A stretch of 64,000 nucleotides of DNA from Flexicrinis sp001567485 (lineage in GTDB: Bacteria; Chloroflexota; Anaerolineae; Aggregatilineales; Phototrophicaceae): positions 16,127 to 80,126 of the forward strand of contig SZPI01000054.1 of the NCBI GenBank assembly GCA_030263635.1, written 5' to 3'. The translations under genes were made by a program, and so were the position numbers. Under the pieces are notes generated by a model. It was not told the DNA's origin and did not search any database. It saw only the letters and a program-made list of their open reading frames with translations. The stretch's first letter is position 1; each line of letters starts with the position of its first letter. This document shows, one piece after another, positions 33,634-42,567 of this stretch.

Positions 33634-34065
33634 ATGAGAGTCAAGACGTTTGTAACCACCCCGGCGGATGTCGAGCGCCGTTGGTGGGTCGTCGATGCGG
33701 AAGGGCAGACCTTGGGCCGCCTCGCGACGAAAATTGCTGCTGTCCTGCGCGGTAAGCACAAGCCGATCTTCACGCCGAACCTCGACACCGGCGACTACGT
33801 GATCGTGATCAATTGTGACAAGATCGCCGTGACCGGCAACCGTCTCGAAGACAAGATGTACTACGACTATTCCGGCTACTTCGGTGGCATGAAGAAGGAA
33901 CGGTTGAAGGACAAGCTGGCCCGTCAGCCTGAACGGGTCGTGGAGTTGGCCGTCAAGGGCATGCTGCCGAAAGGCCCGCTCGGCCGTTCGATGGCGAAGA
34001 AGTTGAAGGCGTATGCCGGCCCGGATCATCCGCACGCCGGGCAAAACCCCGAAGTGCTGAAGTAG
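33634..34065 (+). CDS. rplM: 50S ribosomal protein L13
   Basis: The 143-residue protein has WWVVDAEGQTLGRLATKIA, LRGKHKPIFTPNLDTGDYVIVINC, YYDYSGYFGG and the final GPDHPHAGQNPEVL, as expected for L13. The start at 33634 has GGAGG about 7 bases upstream; an in-frame upstream extension overlaps truA and is rejected. rpsI follows after 13 bases. Confidence 0.98.
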   Translation: MRVKTFVTTPADVERRWWVVDAEGQTLGRLATKIAAVLRGKHKPIFTPNLDTGDYVIVINCDKIAVTGNRLEDKMYYDYSGYFGGMKKERLKDKLARQPERVVELAVKGMLPKGPLGRSMAKKLKAYAGPDHPHAGQNPEVLK

Positions 34066-34078
34066 GAGAACGGGCAAA

Positions 34079-34474
34079 ATGGCTTCTCAGTATTATGAAG
34101 GTATCGGCCGCCGCAAGGCTGCTTCCGCACGTGTCCGCATTTATCCCGGCGGCACGGGCAACTACGTCGTGAACGAGCGTGATGCGTCGGAATACCTGAC
34201 TCGTCCGGGCGACATCGAGATCAGCCTTGAGCCGCTGCGGGTCGTTGGTCAGGAAGGCAACTACGACATCTCCGTTCACGTATACGGCGGCGGCGTGTCG
34301 GGCCAGCGCGATGCGATCCGGCTCGGTGTGGCGCGCGCGCTGCTTGAGGTCGATGCGGAGTTCCGCGGCCAGCTCAAGCCGGCCAAGCTGCTCACACGCG
34401 ATGCCCGCGTGAAGGAGCGCAAGAAGCCGGGTCTCAAGCGTGCCCGTAAGGCGCCGACCTACACCAAGCGTTAA
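34079..34474 (+). CDS. rpsI: 30S ribosomal protein S9
   Basis: The 131-residue protein shows YYEGIGRRKAASARVRIYPG, GGGVSGQRDAIRLGVARAL and the C-terminal RKKPGLKRARKAPTYTKR that reaches the P-site tRNA. It is the last gene of the rpmJ operon, and a strong terminator follows 30 bases later. Confidence 0.98.
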   Translation: MASQYYEGIGRRKAASARVRIYPGGTGNYVVNERDASEYLTRPGDIEISLEPLRVVGQEGNYDISVHVYGGGVSGQRDAIRLGVARALLEVDAEFRGQLKPAKLLTRDARVKERKKPGLKRARKAPTYTKR

Positions 34475-34504
34475 GCTCGCGCGGGCGGGTTGATGCGATT
34501 TCAG

Positions 34505-34536
34505 ACAGGCAAGGTCGAACCGATCTTGCCTGTTTT
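34505..34536 (+). terminator. rho-independent terminator of the rpmJ-rpsI operon
   Basis: A 13-bp stem (34505-34517 with 34521-34533, beginning ACAGGCAAG) with an AAC loop is followed by TTTT at 34533-34536. One of the cleanest terminators in the window. Confidence 0.93.
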
Positions 34537-34571
34537 GCGTACTATCAGAGTGCACGAAAGCGAGTCAAGCC

Positions 34572-35357
34572 ATGTCACTTCTGCCGCCGATGAGCCGGGT
34601 TTTGGCCCGAAAGCCGGCGCTCACGTTCGCGGATGGGATTACGACGCGCGGCCATCTGGGTATACCGACTTATGAGGCGACCATTCGGCAGTTCGACGCC
34701 TATCTCGACGCGATACGCAGCCGCGGCCTCGCGATCACGACACTGGCCGCTGACGACCGGTATCCAGACGGCCACTATACCGAAGATACCGCCGTCCTCT
34801 TCGGCGATACGGCGTTCATCTGTCGCCCTGCATTGGCAAACCGGCGCGGCGAAGAGGCGGCTGTCGCCGAAGCTCTGGCAGGCCTGAACATCATACGCGC
34901 CGTCGGCGACGACGTGGCGATTGAAGGGGGCGACGTCCTGTTCTGCGCTGACCGCGTCCTGATCGGCCTGAGCCGGCGGACGAATCGCGCGGGCGCGGAT
35001 CAGCTCGCGGCGGCGATCCGCAGCACGCTCGGGCCGGTGCGGATCGACTATGTACCGGTCGAAAATGTGCTGCACCTCAAGACCGGCCTGACGGAACTTG
35101 CGCCCGGTATCCTGCTGCACGATCCGGCCATGAAGCTGTCTGAACCGATCCCATCCGTCCAGATCGTCACGCTGCCGCCGGATGAGGGGTATGCGGCGTC
35201 GGTGCTTCCGATTGACGACGAGACGATCCTGATCGCGAAGGGATATCCCGCCGTACAGGCGCTCGCGGAACAGCACTATGCCAACGTGATCGCGCTGGAA
35301 ATGTCCGAATTCGAGAAGATGGACGGTGGGCTGACCTGCCTTTCGCTGCGATACTAG
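34572..35357 (+). CDS. DDAH/arginine deiminase-like amidinohydrolase
   Basis: The 261-residue protein belongs to the guanidino-group-modifying fold. It resembles dimethylargininase: the acidic pair E71-D72 in HYTEDTAV, the substrate loop EGGDVL (118-123), VLIGLSRRTNRAG, catalytic H168 in VLHLKTG and catalytic C256 in GGLTCLSLRY. These enzymes hydrolyse methylated arginine to citrulline and an amine; related ones act on arginine. The length fits DDAH rather than ADI (about 400). It stands alone after the ribosomal operon terminator; the next gene is on the same strand 118 bases later. Confidence 0.88.
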   Translation: MSLLPPMSRVLARKPALTFADGITTRGHLGIPTYEATIRQFDAYLDAIRSRGLAITTLAADDRYPDGHYTEDTAVLFGDTAFICRPALANRRGEEAAVAEALAGLNIIRAVGDDVAIEGGDVLFCADRVLIGLSRRTNRAGADQLAAAIRSTLGPVRIDYVPVENVLHLKTGLTELAPGILLHDPAMKLSEPIPSVQIVTLPPDEGYAASVLPIDDETILIAKGYPAVQALAEQHYANVIALEMSEFEKMDGGLTCLSLRY

Positions 35358-35474
35358 ATGAAATGGGACAAGTGCTGAGAAGCGGGCGGATACGTCGCGG
35401 ATTTCCGGGCGTTGACCGACGGCCTCAACCAGCAGAACACCGATCCAGATGAGCCTGTGAGGCAGAGACGATCC

Positions 35475-36926
35475 ATGACCATCACCATTGTAGGGTTGGG
35501 GCCGGGCAGCGCCGATGACATCACGCGGCGCGTGTGGACGGCGATCGAACGGGCGCAAACGGTTGTGCTGCGAACCGGACAGCATCCCTGCGCGCCGAGC
35601 CTGCCGATCAGCGGACAGCGCATTACGTGTGACGACCTGTATGAGACGCACGCCATCTTTGACGAGGTACATACCGCGATCGTACAGCGTGTGATCGACC
35701 TCGCGCACGCTGGAGATGTCGTGTATGCCGTCCCCGGCGACCCGATGATCGGCGAGCCGACGACACTTCCGCTGATCGACGCCGCGCGTGCGGCCGGACT
35801 CGCGGTCGAGATTTTGCCCGGTGTCAGCTTCATCGAGCCGGCGCTGGCGCTGATCGAAGCGGAGGGGGTCGACGGCGTACAGCTGCTTGATGCGGCGACC
35901 GTCGGCGCGATGCACCACCCGCCGATCAACCCCGACGCCCCCGCGCTGATTGGCAGTGTTGGCAGCCGCCAGATCGCCAGCGACCTCAAGCTGACGTTGA
36001 TGAACCAGTATCCGGACGAGTTCGAGGTCGTGCTTGTTCACGGGGCCGGTTCGCCGGATGCGCGCATCGAACGGATGCCGCTGTACGGGATCGACCGCAG
36101 CCCGCACATCGGTCAGCGGACGGCGTTGTTTGTGCCGCCCCTCGGTGATATGGCGAGCTTTGAGCGCTTCCAAGACATCGTCGCCCACCTGCGCGCGCCG
36201 GAAGGCTGCCCGTGGGACAAAGCGCAGACTCACGAGTCGCTGCGCCGCTATCTCGTTGAGGAGACGCACGAAGTCCTCGATACGATCGACCGCGGCGACT
36301 GGACTGCGCTGGCCGAGGAATTGGGCGATGTGCTGCTGCAAGTCGTCCTGCATGCGCAGATCGCAATCGACGACGGCGAGTTCTCCATGAGCGATATTCT
36401 GCGCGCCGTCAATCACAAGATGATCCGCCGCCATCCTCACGTCTTTGGGGACGCAGTCGCCAGTGATGCCGATCAGGTTGTGACCAACTGGGAGGCGATC
36501 AAACAGCGCGAGAAGGCATCCAACGGCGAAGCTGCGTCCACGTCCATCCTCAACGGTATCCCGATCAGCCTCGCGCCGCTGGCACAGAGTTATCAGCTTC
36601 AGCACAAGGCGGGCAAGGTCGGCTTCGATTGGCCGGATATCGGCCCCGTCGCGAACAAGCTGCGCGAAGAACTGGACGAACTGCTGAGCGCCGAATCGCC
36701 CGACGACCGGCTCAAGGAACTGGGTGATATCCTGTTCGTGGCTGTCAACCTCGGCCGGCACATGGGCGTTGACGATCCTGAGACCGCGCTGCGCCTGACC
36801 AACCTCAAGTTCCGCACGCGTTTTCAGGTGATCGAGGATGCGGTTCTGGCGAGCGGTCGGCCGTGGACTGAGTTTACGCTGGACGAACTTGACGCGTATT
36901 GGAACGCCGCCAAGTCGCGGGGTTAG
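35475..36926 (+). CDS. mazG: YabN-type fusion: SAM-dependent methylase domain plus MazG pyrophosphohydrolase
   Basis: The 483-residue protein has an N-terminal tetrapyrrole-methylase-like domain (MTITIVGLGPGSADDITRRV, VVYAVPGDPMIGEPT). Two MazG-like domains follow: LRAPEGCPWDKAQTHESLRRYLVEETHEV with EELGDVLLQVVLHAQIA, then KVGFDWPDIGPVANKLREELDELLSA with ELGDILFVAVNLGRH. The EExxE and ExxD metal-binding residues are present. MazG hydrolyses nucleoside triphosphates to monophosphates and pyrophosphate, a house-cleaning role. The ATG at 35475 starts exactly at the domain. Its 3' end overlaps the converging histidine-kinase gene by 4 bases. Confidence 0.95.
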   Translation: MTITIVGLGPGSADDITRRVWTAIERAQTVVLRTGQHPCAPSLPISGQRITCDDLYETHAIFDEVHTAIVQRVIDLAHAGDVVYAVPGDPMIGEPTTLPLIDAARAAGLAVEILPGVSFIEPALALIEAEGVDGVQLLDAATVGAMHHPPINPDAPALIGSVGSRQIASDLKLTLMNQYPDEFEVVLVHGAGSPDARIERMPLYGIDRSPHIGQRTALFVPPLGDMASFERFQDIVAHLRAPEGCPWDKAQTHESLRRYLVEETHEVLDTIDRGDWTALAEELGDVLLQVVLHAQIAIDDGEFSMSDILRAVNHKMIRRHPHVFGDAVASDADQVVTNWEAIKQREKASNGEAASTSILNGIPISLAPLAQSYQLQHKAGKVGFDWPDIGPVANKLREELDELLSAESPDDRLKELGDILFVAVNLGRHMGVDDPETALRLTNLKFRTRFQVIEDAVLASGRPWTEFTLDELDAYWNAAKSRG

Positions 36927-38377
36927 GGCTGCGCCTTCACAAGCTGCGGCGTCGTCGGTGGCGTGATCGGCAGCCAAACGACAAACGTCGTGCCGTGACC
37001 CTCGCCGGCGCTTTCGGCATGAATGCGTCCGCCGTGGGCCGTGATGATCTCCTTCGCAATCGCCAGCCCCAAACCCGTCCCGCGCCGCGGCCCACGCGCC
37101 TTGTCGACCTGATAGAAGCGCTCGAAAACTCGCGAAAGCTCGGCGGCTGGAATCCCGATGCCGCTGTCGCGCACGGCGATCTCGACACCGTTGTCGAGCG
37201 CGCGCAGGCCGATGTCGATGTGTCCGCCCTCAGGCGTGAAGTTGATCGCGTTGCTAATCAGGTTGGTGATGACTTGCGCGAGACGGTCGCCATCGACCGT
37301 TACGATCAGGCGGCCCGGCGTAATGACGTTAAGCTGGACTTGCTTCTTCTGGGCGACCACCTCAAGCCGCTGCGACAGCGCCCCGACCAAGCTCGACAGA
37401 TCAATCCGGTCGAGGTGCAGCGCGACATGCCCGGCTTGGAGGCGGGCGAGGTCGGTCAGCTCGCTCACCATGCGGGTCAGCCGGCCGGCCTCGCTGTAGA
37501 TGACCTCGGCGGCGACGGCAGGCTCGCGCACGGCCCCGTCGATGATGGCCTGCGAATATCCCTGAATCGACGTCAGCGGCGTCTTCAGATCATGGCTGAC
37601 GTTGGCGAGGAAATCACGCTGAGACTGCTGCGTGCTCTGCACCTCATGAGTCATCGTGTTGAACGCCTCGGCGACCGCGCGCACCTCTTTCGGCCCGCTG
37701 TGCGGCAGCTTTACGCCATAGTCACCCCGCGCTAACGACTCGGCGGCGCGGGCAACCGAGGCCAGCGGCTTGCTGATCTGCCGGCTCATCACCGCGGCCA
37801 GAAGGAACGCGAACACCATCCCGATGACCGCGCTTTGGATCAGCGGGCCGGCGAGCGATACGCCGAACTCGGCCAGCGCATCGTTCAACGTGCGCGTCGA
37901 GCGAATTTCCGCCAGCACGGCGGTGAAGTCACGCACCCGGGTGCGCAGTCCGATGTACAGCCATTCGGCGCCGGTCGCCGGGTCGATGAAACTGCCGAAG
38001 TACCCCTCGGCCAGTTTCAGCGCGGCGAAGCGTGTGTCGAGCCGATACGTCGGATCGCGTTCGAGGTTGATAGATGTGCCCTGTTCGATCAGTCCGGCGG
38101 TATCGAACTGGACGGTTGATTCGGCGCTGTCCACGATCAGGATACGGGTGTCGTTGTCTTCTGCCACCTGCATAAGCTGCGCCAGCGCCAGCCTGCCGGT
38201 CACGCCGGGGACGACTTCGTCGAGGATCAGCCGCGCGACCGAGGCGAGCTGCTGATACGACGTCAGCGGTGGCTCCGGCCGGCTGCTGATAAAGACCAGC
38301 AGCGCCCCGACAATCACAACCAGCGTGACGACGAGCAGCAGAAAGTACGTGGCAAACAGACGCCAACGCAGCGACAT
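36923..38377 (-). CDS. membrane sensor histidine kinase
   Basis: The 484-residue kinase has membrane helices at about 8-30 and 174-198 flanking an extracytoplasmic sensor of about 140 residues. A HAMP domain is next (SRQISKPLASVARAAESLARGDYG). HisKA carries the phospho-acceptor H262 in ANVSHDLKTPL, and the ATPase domain has N box ITNLISNAINFTPEGG, G1 DSGIGIP, F box FERFYQVDKA and G2 GTGLGLAIAKEI. Its start shares one base with the stop of the upstream response regulator. It is the last gene of a PBP - SGNH hydrolase - regulator - kinase operon, which suggests that it senses the cell envelope. Confidence 0.96.
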   Translation of the reverse strand: MSLRWRLFATYFLLLVVTLVVIVGALLVFISSRPEPPLTSYQQLASVARLILDEVVPGVTGRLALAQLMQVAEDNDTRILIVDSAESTVQFDTAGLIEQGTSINLERDPTYRLDTRFAALKLAEGYFGSFIDPATGAEWLYIGLRTRVRDFTAVLAEIRSTRTLNDALAEFGVSLAGPLIQSAVIGMVFAFLLAAVMSRQISKPLASVARAAESLARGDYGVKLPHSGPKEVRAVAEAFNTMTHEVQSTQQSQRDFLANVSHDLKTPLTSIQGYSQAIIDGAVREPAVAAEVIYSEAGRLTRMVSELTDLARLQAGHVALHLDRIDLSSLVGALSQRLEVVAQKKQVQLNVITPGRLIVTVDGDRLAQVITNLISNAINFTPEGGHIDIGLRALDNGVEIAVRDSGIGIPAAELSRVFERFYQVDKARGPRRGTGLGLAIAKEIITAHGGRIHAESAGEGHGTTFVVWLPITPPTTPQLVKAQP

Positions 38378-39054
38378 CAGCGCGACTCCAGCTTGTAGCC
38401 TACCCCCCAGACGGTCTCGATCGTCGGCCGCATGCCGTCCAGTTTATGCCGCAAGTGGGCGATATGCACGTCGACCGTGCGGGTTTCGCCTGCGAAATCG
38501 TAGCCCCAAACCACTTCGAGCAGCCGTTCACGGCTGAACACGCGGCCGGGATTGCGCGCCAGCACGAAGATCAGGTCGAACTCCTTCATGCGCAGCTGGA
38601 CTTCCCGGCCATCCACCGCGATCACACGGCGGTCGGGGTCGATCGTCAGGTTGCCGACGGCCACCACTTCCGATGTCGGGGCGGTTTTGCGGTCAGTGCG
38701 GCGTAGGATGGCCTTGACGCGCGCCAACAGCTCGCGCGGGTTGAATGGTTTCGTCAGATAGTCGTCGGCGCCAAGCTCAAGGCCGACGATCTTGTCGATG
38801 TCGTCGCTGCGGGCGGTGAGCATGATGATCGGCACGTCGCTTTGGGCGCGCACGCGGCGGCAGATTTCGAGGCCGTCCATGCCGGGCAGCATCAGGTCGA
38901 GGACGATCAGGCTTGGCTCATGTTCGACGATGTGGCGATAACCCGCCTGTCCGTCCGTCTCGTGCTTCACGAGATAGCCGTCCTGTTCAAGATACATTCG
39001 CGCCAAGTCGATGATGCGCTGCTCGTCGTCGATGATCAGGATCGTCTCAGTCAT
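38377..39054 (-). CDS. OmpR/PhoB-family response regulator
   Basis: The 225-residue protein has a receiver domain with acidic pocket D9-D10, phosphorylation site D53 in LIVLDLMLPGMDG, T80 and K102 in DYLTKPF. A C-terminal OmpR winged helix follows (LRMKEFDLIFVLARNPGRVFSRERLLEVVWG, then VDVHIAHLRHKL). Its start overlaps the 3' end of the SGNH-hydrolase gene by 8 bases and its stop shares a base with the kinase start. All four genes are therefore translationally linked. Confidence 0.96.
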   Translation of the reverse strand: MTETILIIDDEQRIIDLARMYLEQDGYLVKHETDGQAGYRHIVEHEPSLIVLDLMLPGMDGLEICRRVRAQSDVPIIMLTARSDDIDKIVGLELGADDYLTKPFNPRELLARVKAILRRTDRKTAPTSEVVAVGNLTIDPDRRVIAVDGREVQLRMKEFDLIFVLARNPGRVFSRERLLEVVWGYDFAGETRTVDVHIAHLRHKLDGMRPTIETVWGVGYKLESR

Positions 39055-40225
39055 TGGCGCCTCCCAGATCTGCGAGCCACGGCATCACAGCCTCGGCAAG
39101 CACGCGATTGCCGTTCGGGTTCAGGTGCATGTCGTCGGCGTAATACAGCGCCGTCGTGACGGCCTCTGGCGTGCTAAAGGCATCCATAGCGTCGAAGCAG
39201 GGCAGCTCGATCTCCGCGCAGAGGGTGTGCATCGCCTCACGCGCGCCGGACAGGATCGCGAGTTGATCCGCACCCATCACGGGGCCGGTGATCGCGGAGT
39301 AGACTTCCTCGCGCGTGGGGATGATGACGACGGCCAGCGTGCCGCCCCATGCTTCGACGCGGGCCTTGGCGTCACGCAGCGCCGCGCGTGTTTGCTCCAG
39401 CCCGTACTGTGTTTCGGCACGGCTCATGTCGAGCGCGGTTAGCTCGTACTGCTTGCCGAACTTTAAGAGGCCGCCCGGATACGGCGCGCTGTACCGCGGC
39501 TCGTAAGCGCGGTCACCCGCCGGTAAGCCCGACCATGTGCCGGTCGTCACGAGTTCGAGCAGCGCGCCAATCACGGTGTTTCGCGTGATCCACGACCCGC
39601 CGGTATCGACGGTCTCGCCAGTGCGCATCGGATCAATGTCCCCGCGCCACGCGTGCAGCACGTAATCATCGTAGAAGTCGTTGCCGAAGAACTGCCAGAG
39701 CACAATCGGCGGTTCGAGCGGCGCGGCGAAATCTTCGATCATGCGCGCATGACTGAGGCTGCCGGTCACAGGCGTACTGAGATTGACGATGTGGTCGCCG
39801 GTCATCGCGGCAAGCTGGTCGACCCAGCAGTCGGCTTGCTCCGTGAAGCAGAAACCGAACGAGTCGCCGACGACCACAACATCCGGCGCAAAATCGACCG
39901 GCGCGGTACGGAAGCCGATGCCTTCATCGGGCGGCAGTCCGTCGTCCCACAGCTTATGGGTCGTGAGCCGGAACGACACGGACGGGCTGCCGTACTGCAA
40001 GGCGTTCTCGATGCCGGGGCGGAGCGCGTAGAAGTGGTCGCGGTTCTCGCGCCATGCCGGCGTCCATGCCTCGCTGAACGGTTGCCCGGTGGTCACGTAG
40101 CGCGCCACGACGCCGATCTGGCCGGGCAGGTGCGGCGCTGCCACACGCAGCACCAGTTCGAGCAGCCCGACGGAGATCGCGATGATGATGAGGATTTGCA
40201 GCGTGACAGCTACGATGCGGCGCAT
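39047..40225 (-). CDS. membrane-anchored SGNH/GDSL-type hydrolase or acetyltransferase
   Basis: The 392-residue protein has one N-terminal membrane segment (about 4-26) and an extracytoplasmic SGNH domain. The nucleophile S122 is in VVVGDSFGF, N182 is in FFGNDFYDD, and the D364-x-x-H367 pair is in ADDMHLNPNGN, the order seen in AlgX/AlgJ/DltD-like enzymes. Such proteins usually move or remove O-acetyl groups on cell-wall or surface polysaccharides. The start at 40225 lies 2 bases after the PBP stop; the longer frame would overlap that gene. It lies between a PBP gene and a two-component pair. Confidence 0.85.
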   Translation of the reverse strand: MRRIVAVTLQILIIIAISVGLLELVLRVAAPHLPGQIGVVARYVTTGQPFSEAWTPAWRENRDHFYALRPGIENALQYGSPSVSFRLTTHKLWDDGLPPDEGIGFRTAPVDFAPDVVVVGDSFGFCFTEQADCWVDQLAAMTGDHIVNLSTPVTGSLSHARMIEDFAAPLEPPIVLWQFFGNDFYDDYVLHAWRGDIDPMRTGETVDTGGSWITRNTVIGALLELVTTGTWSGLPAGDRAYEPRYSAPYPGGLLKFGKQYELTALDMSRAETQYGLEQTRAALRDAKARVEAWGGTLAVVIIPTREEVYSAITGPVMGADQLAILSGAREAMHTLCAEIELPCFDAMDAFSTPEAVTTALYYADDMHLNPNGNRVLAEAVMPWLADLGGAND

Positions 40226-40226
40226 G

Positions 40227-42410
40227 CTATTCCCCGAAGAAGTAGTATTCCATGATGTCACGCACCAGCGGCGCGGCGACCACCGATCCCTCGCCGGCGT
40301 CCTCGACCATCACGACAACGGCAATCTCTGGCTCTTCACGCGGGGCGTAACCGGCGAACCATGCGTGAGTCGTCGGGCCGGGCAGGTTCTGCGCGGTGCC
40401 GGTCTTGCCGCATACGCCAATCGCTTGCAGCGGCGAGTCGACGAACTGGAAGGTCGCCGTGCCGGTATAGGCGGTCGTCACGTCGCACATGCCCCGCCGT
40501 ACCGTATTCAACACTTCGTCGCGCACATCGATCTGCGAGAGTACCTCAGGCTGCGCCTCATAGCTGAAATCGTCAAAAAGGCCGGCCTTCTGCACAAGGT
40601 ACGGCCTGAGCAGGTCGCCGCCGTTGGCGATTGCGGCAGTCAGGCGGACGATTTGCAGTGGTGTGACTTCGACCTCGCCTTGACCGATCGCCATCGACAC
40701 GGCCTCGACGAACGACCACTGCAGGCCGGTTTTGGCGCGATACGTGTCGGGATCGCCGATGTTGCCCGGGTCTTCCGGCAGGTCGGTTAATCCGGTTGGC
40801 TGCCCTAGCCCGAATTGGCGTAGAAGCCGCGGCATCAGGAATGGATCGACCAGATTCATCTGATAGCCGACTTCATAGAAGTAGGGGTTGCAGCTGTTGG
40901 TTACGGCCCCTGCTAGATCGAGCGTGCCGTGCCCGCTGGCGAGCCAGTCGGTGCGGGTGATCCCGTTTCGCGTCCATGATCCGCTGCACGAGAATCGCGT
41001 GTTGACCGAGTACACGCCTGATTCAGCGACGGCCATCGACGTTGCGATCTTCATCACCGAGCCGGACGGATACCGGCCCTGTGTTGCACGGTTGAGCAGC
41101 GGGAGGCGCGGATCGGTGCTGGTCTTTTCGATAATCTCCAACGCCTGCTGCCGGCCGATGGACGGGTTCGGTGTAAACGCGTTGCCGTCATAGGTGGGGT
41201 AGCTGACCATGGCGAGGATTTCGCCGGTGCGCACGTCGATGACGATGGCCGCTGCGCCCTTGCTCTGTCGTCCCCATGTGTCGGCGTTCTGAGCGTAAGC
41301 GGTGCTGAGGATCTCCAATACGCGTGCCTGCAAACCGGTGTCGATGGTCAGCCAGACGGCTTGCGCCTCTTGCGATGGGCGGACACCTAACGAGCGCAGG
41401 CGGGTGCCGTTCGGCATGTCGAGTACGAGTTCGACGCGCGGACGTCCCCGCAGTACCTCGTCCCAACTGCGTTCGATCCCGCTGCGGCCGAGGATCGAGT
41501 CCTGCGGGAAGCCCTCGCGGACGATCTCCGGCACGTCTTCTGGATCGACGTAGCCCACGCTGCCGAGGATGTGTGGCATCAGGCTTCCGTTCGGATAGCG
41601 GCGTGCGGGCCGATTTCCGAACGTCGCCGCGCACTGCTGCTCGAGCGCCGCCGAGTATTCGGTATAGGCGGCCGGCTCGATCTGCGCGATCTCGTTGACC
41701 CAGTCAGGTGGTGTGGAATCCAAGCGCCGCGCGATGACGTCTTGCTCGACGTTCGCCGCGGAAGCCAATGTCGAAATGCAGCCGGCCTCATCGCGAATGC
41801 TGCGACGCACGACATTGACCGTCACGATCAGCCGGTCGTCTTGCATCGCCAGCACGATCCCGCTGCGGTCGTAGATGTTGGCGCGGTTGACGGTCGTCGT
41901 GAGCAGCCGGAGCTGCGCGCCCTGTTCCATCTCGCGGAACACATCGCCCCGCGACCATGCGACGCGCCATGTACGCTCGCGATCCTCGAATACGAGCGTC
42001 AGCTCCCGTTCGGGATCGGTGAATGTCCCCAGCAAGTCTGTCGTGAACGTCGCGTCGTAGACCATCACAGCGACGCGCGGCGTGCTCGCGTCGCGCGCAA
42101 TCGCCAGCGGGCGGATCGCCAGCGCCGTGAGCGACATGGTGTCGGCGGCGTTCTCGTAGATCGCGCTGAACTGGTCAAGCGGAGTCGCGTCCCGCGTGCT
42201 GAAGCTGATGAGGCTGTGCATCGTCCCGTAGTCCGACGACTGCCAAGCAAACAAGAACGCGTTCGCGGTGCGTTCGGCTTCTTCCAAAGTAAACTGTTCC
42301 GGCGTCGGGGATGGGAATAGGGTCGGCAGTGGCTCAACGTCGCTCTGCGCCGGCTGGCAGGCGGTGAGGGCCGCGCATATCAGGAGGGTGAGGAGTGCAA
42401 GACGACGCAC
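40227..42410 (-). CDS. class B penicillin-binding protein with MecA_N-like domain (lipoprotein)
   Basis: The 727-residue protein is a peptidoglycan transpeptidase. It begins with a lipoprotein signal (LLTLLICAALTACQP, lipobox C18). An NTF2-like MecA_N domain follows (about 40-165, TLEEAERTANAFLFAWQSSDY), then a dimerisation domain with GSVGYVDPEDVPE. The transpeptidase domain has all three motifs: S451-V-M-K454, S506-C-N508 and K669-T-G671. The MecA_N arrangement resembles PBP2a of staphylococci and PBP3 of Bacillus, a low-affinity beta-lactam class; resistance is not proven by this. It is the first gene of the operon with the SGNH protein, response regulator and kinase. Confidence 0.94.
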   Translation of the reverse strand: MRRLALLTLLICAALTACQPAQSDVEPLPTLFPSPTPEQFTLEEAERTANAFLFAWQSSDYGTMHSLISFSTRDATPLDQFSAIYENAADTMSLTALAIRPLAIARDASTPRVAVMVYDATFTTDLLGTFTDPERELTLVFEDRERTWRVAWSRGDVFREMEQGAQLRLLTTTVNRANIYDRSGIVLAMQDDRLIVTVNVVRRSIRDEAGCISTLASAANVEQDVIARRLDSTPPDWVNEIAQIEPAAYTEYSAALEQQCAATFGNRPARRYPNGSLMPHILGSVGYVDPEDVPEIVREGFPQDSILGRSGIERSWDEVLRGRPRVELVLDMPNGTRLRSLGVRPSQEAQAVWLTIDTGLQARVLEILSTAYAQNADTWGRQSKGAAAIVIDVRTGEILAMVSYPTYDGNAFTPNPSIGRQQALEIIEKTSTDPRLPLLNRATQGRYPSGSVMKIATSMAVAESGVYSVNTRFSCSGSWTRNGITRTDWLASGHGTLDLAGAVTNSCNPYFYEVGYQMNLVDPFLMPRLLRQFGLGQPTGLTDLPEDPGNIGDPDTYRAKTGLQWSFVEAVSMAIGQGEVEVTPLQIVRLTAAIANGGDLLRPYLVQKAGLFDDFSYEAQPEVLSQIDVRDEVLNTVRRGMCDVTTAYTGTATFQFVDSPLQAIGVCGKTGTAQNLPGPTTHAWFAGYAPREEPEIAVVVMVEDAGEGSVVAAPLVRDIMEYYFFGE

Positions 42411-42567
42411 TACGAGCGTACCTTAATTCTGTGGTTGGCAGACGAGCCGCAACGTAAGTAAACCACACTTGGGGCTTGAAATCGGCCCGGTGGCAGGAAT
42501 TTTACACACGATTTACGATTATAAGCCTTGAAAGCGCCGATGTGCGACGGGGATCGGAAGGTGAACC
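42411..42567. other. divergent promoter region between PBP operon and CDGSH gene
   Basis: The 157 bases between divergent starts hold no gene. A TATAAG hexamer near 42520 and a TTTACA sequence are visible upstream of the CDGSH gene, but their spacing (13 bases) is too short for a standard promoter, so no firm call is made. Confidence 0.3.

Noticed and set aside
34575..36977. 800-codon open frame on the minus strand across the DDAH and MazG genes
   Set aside because: It is the antisense shadow of two well-supported plus-strand genes; its translation is Arg/Asp/His-rich without any family motif.
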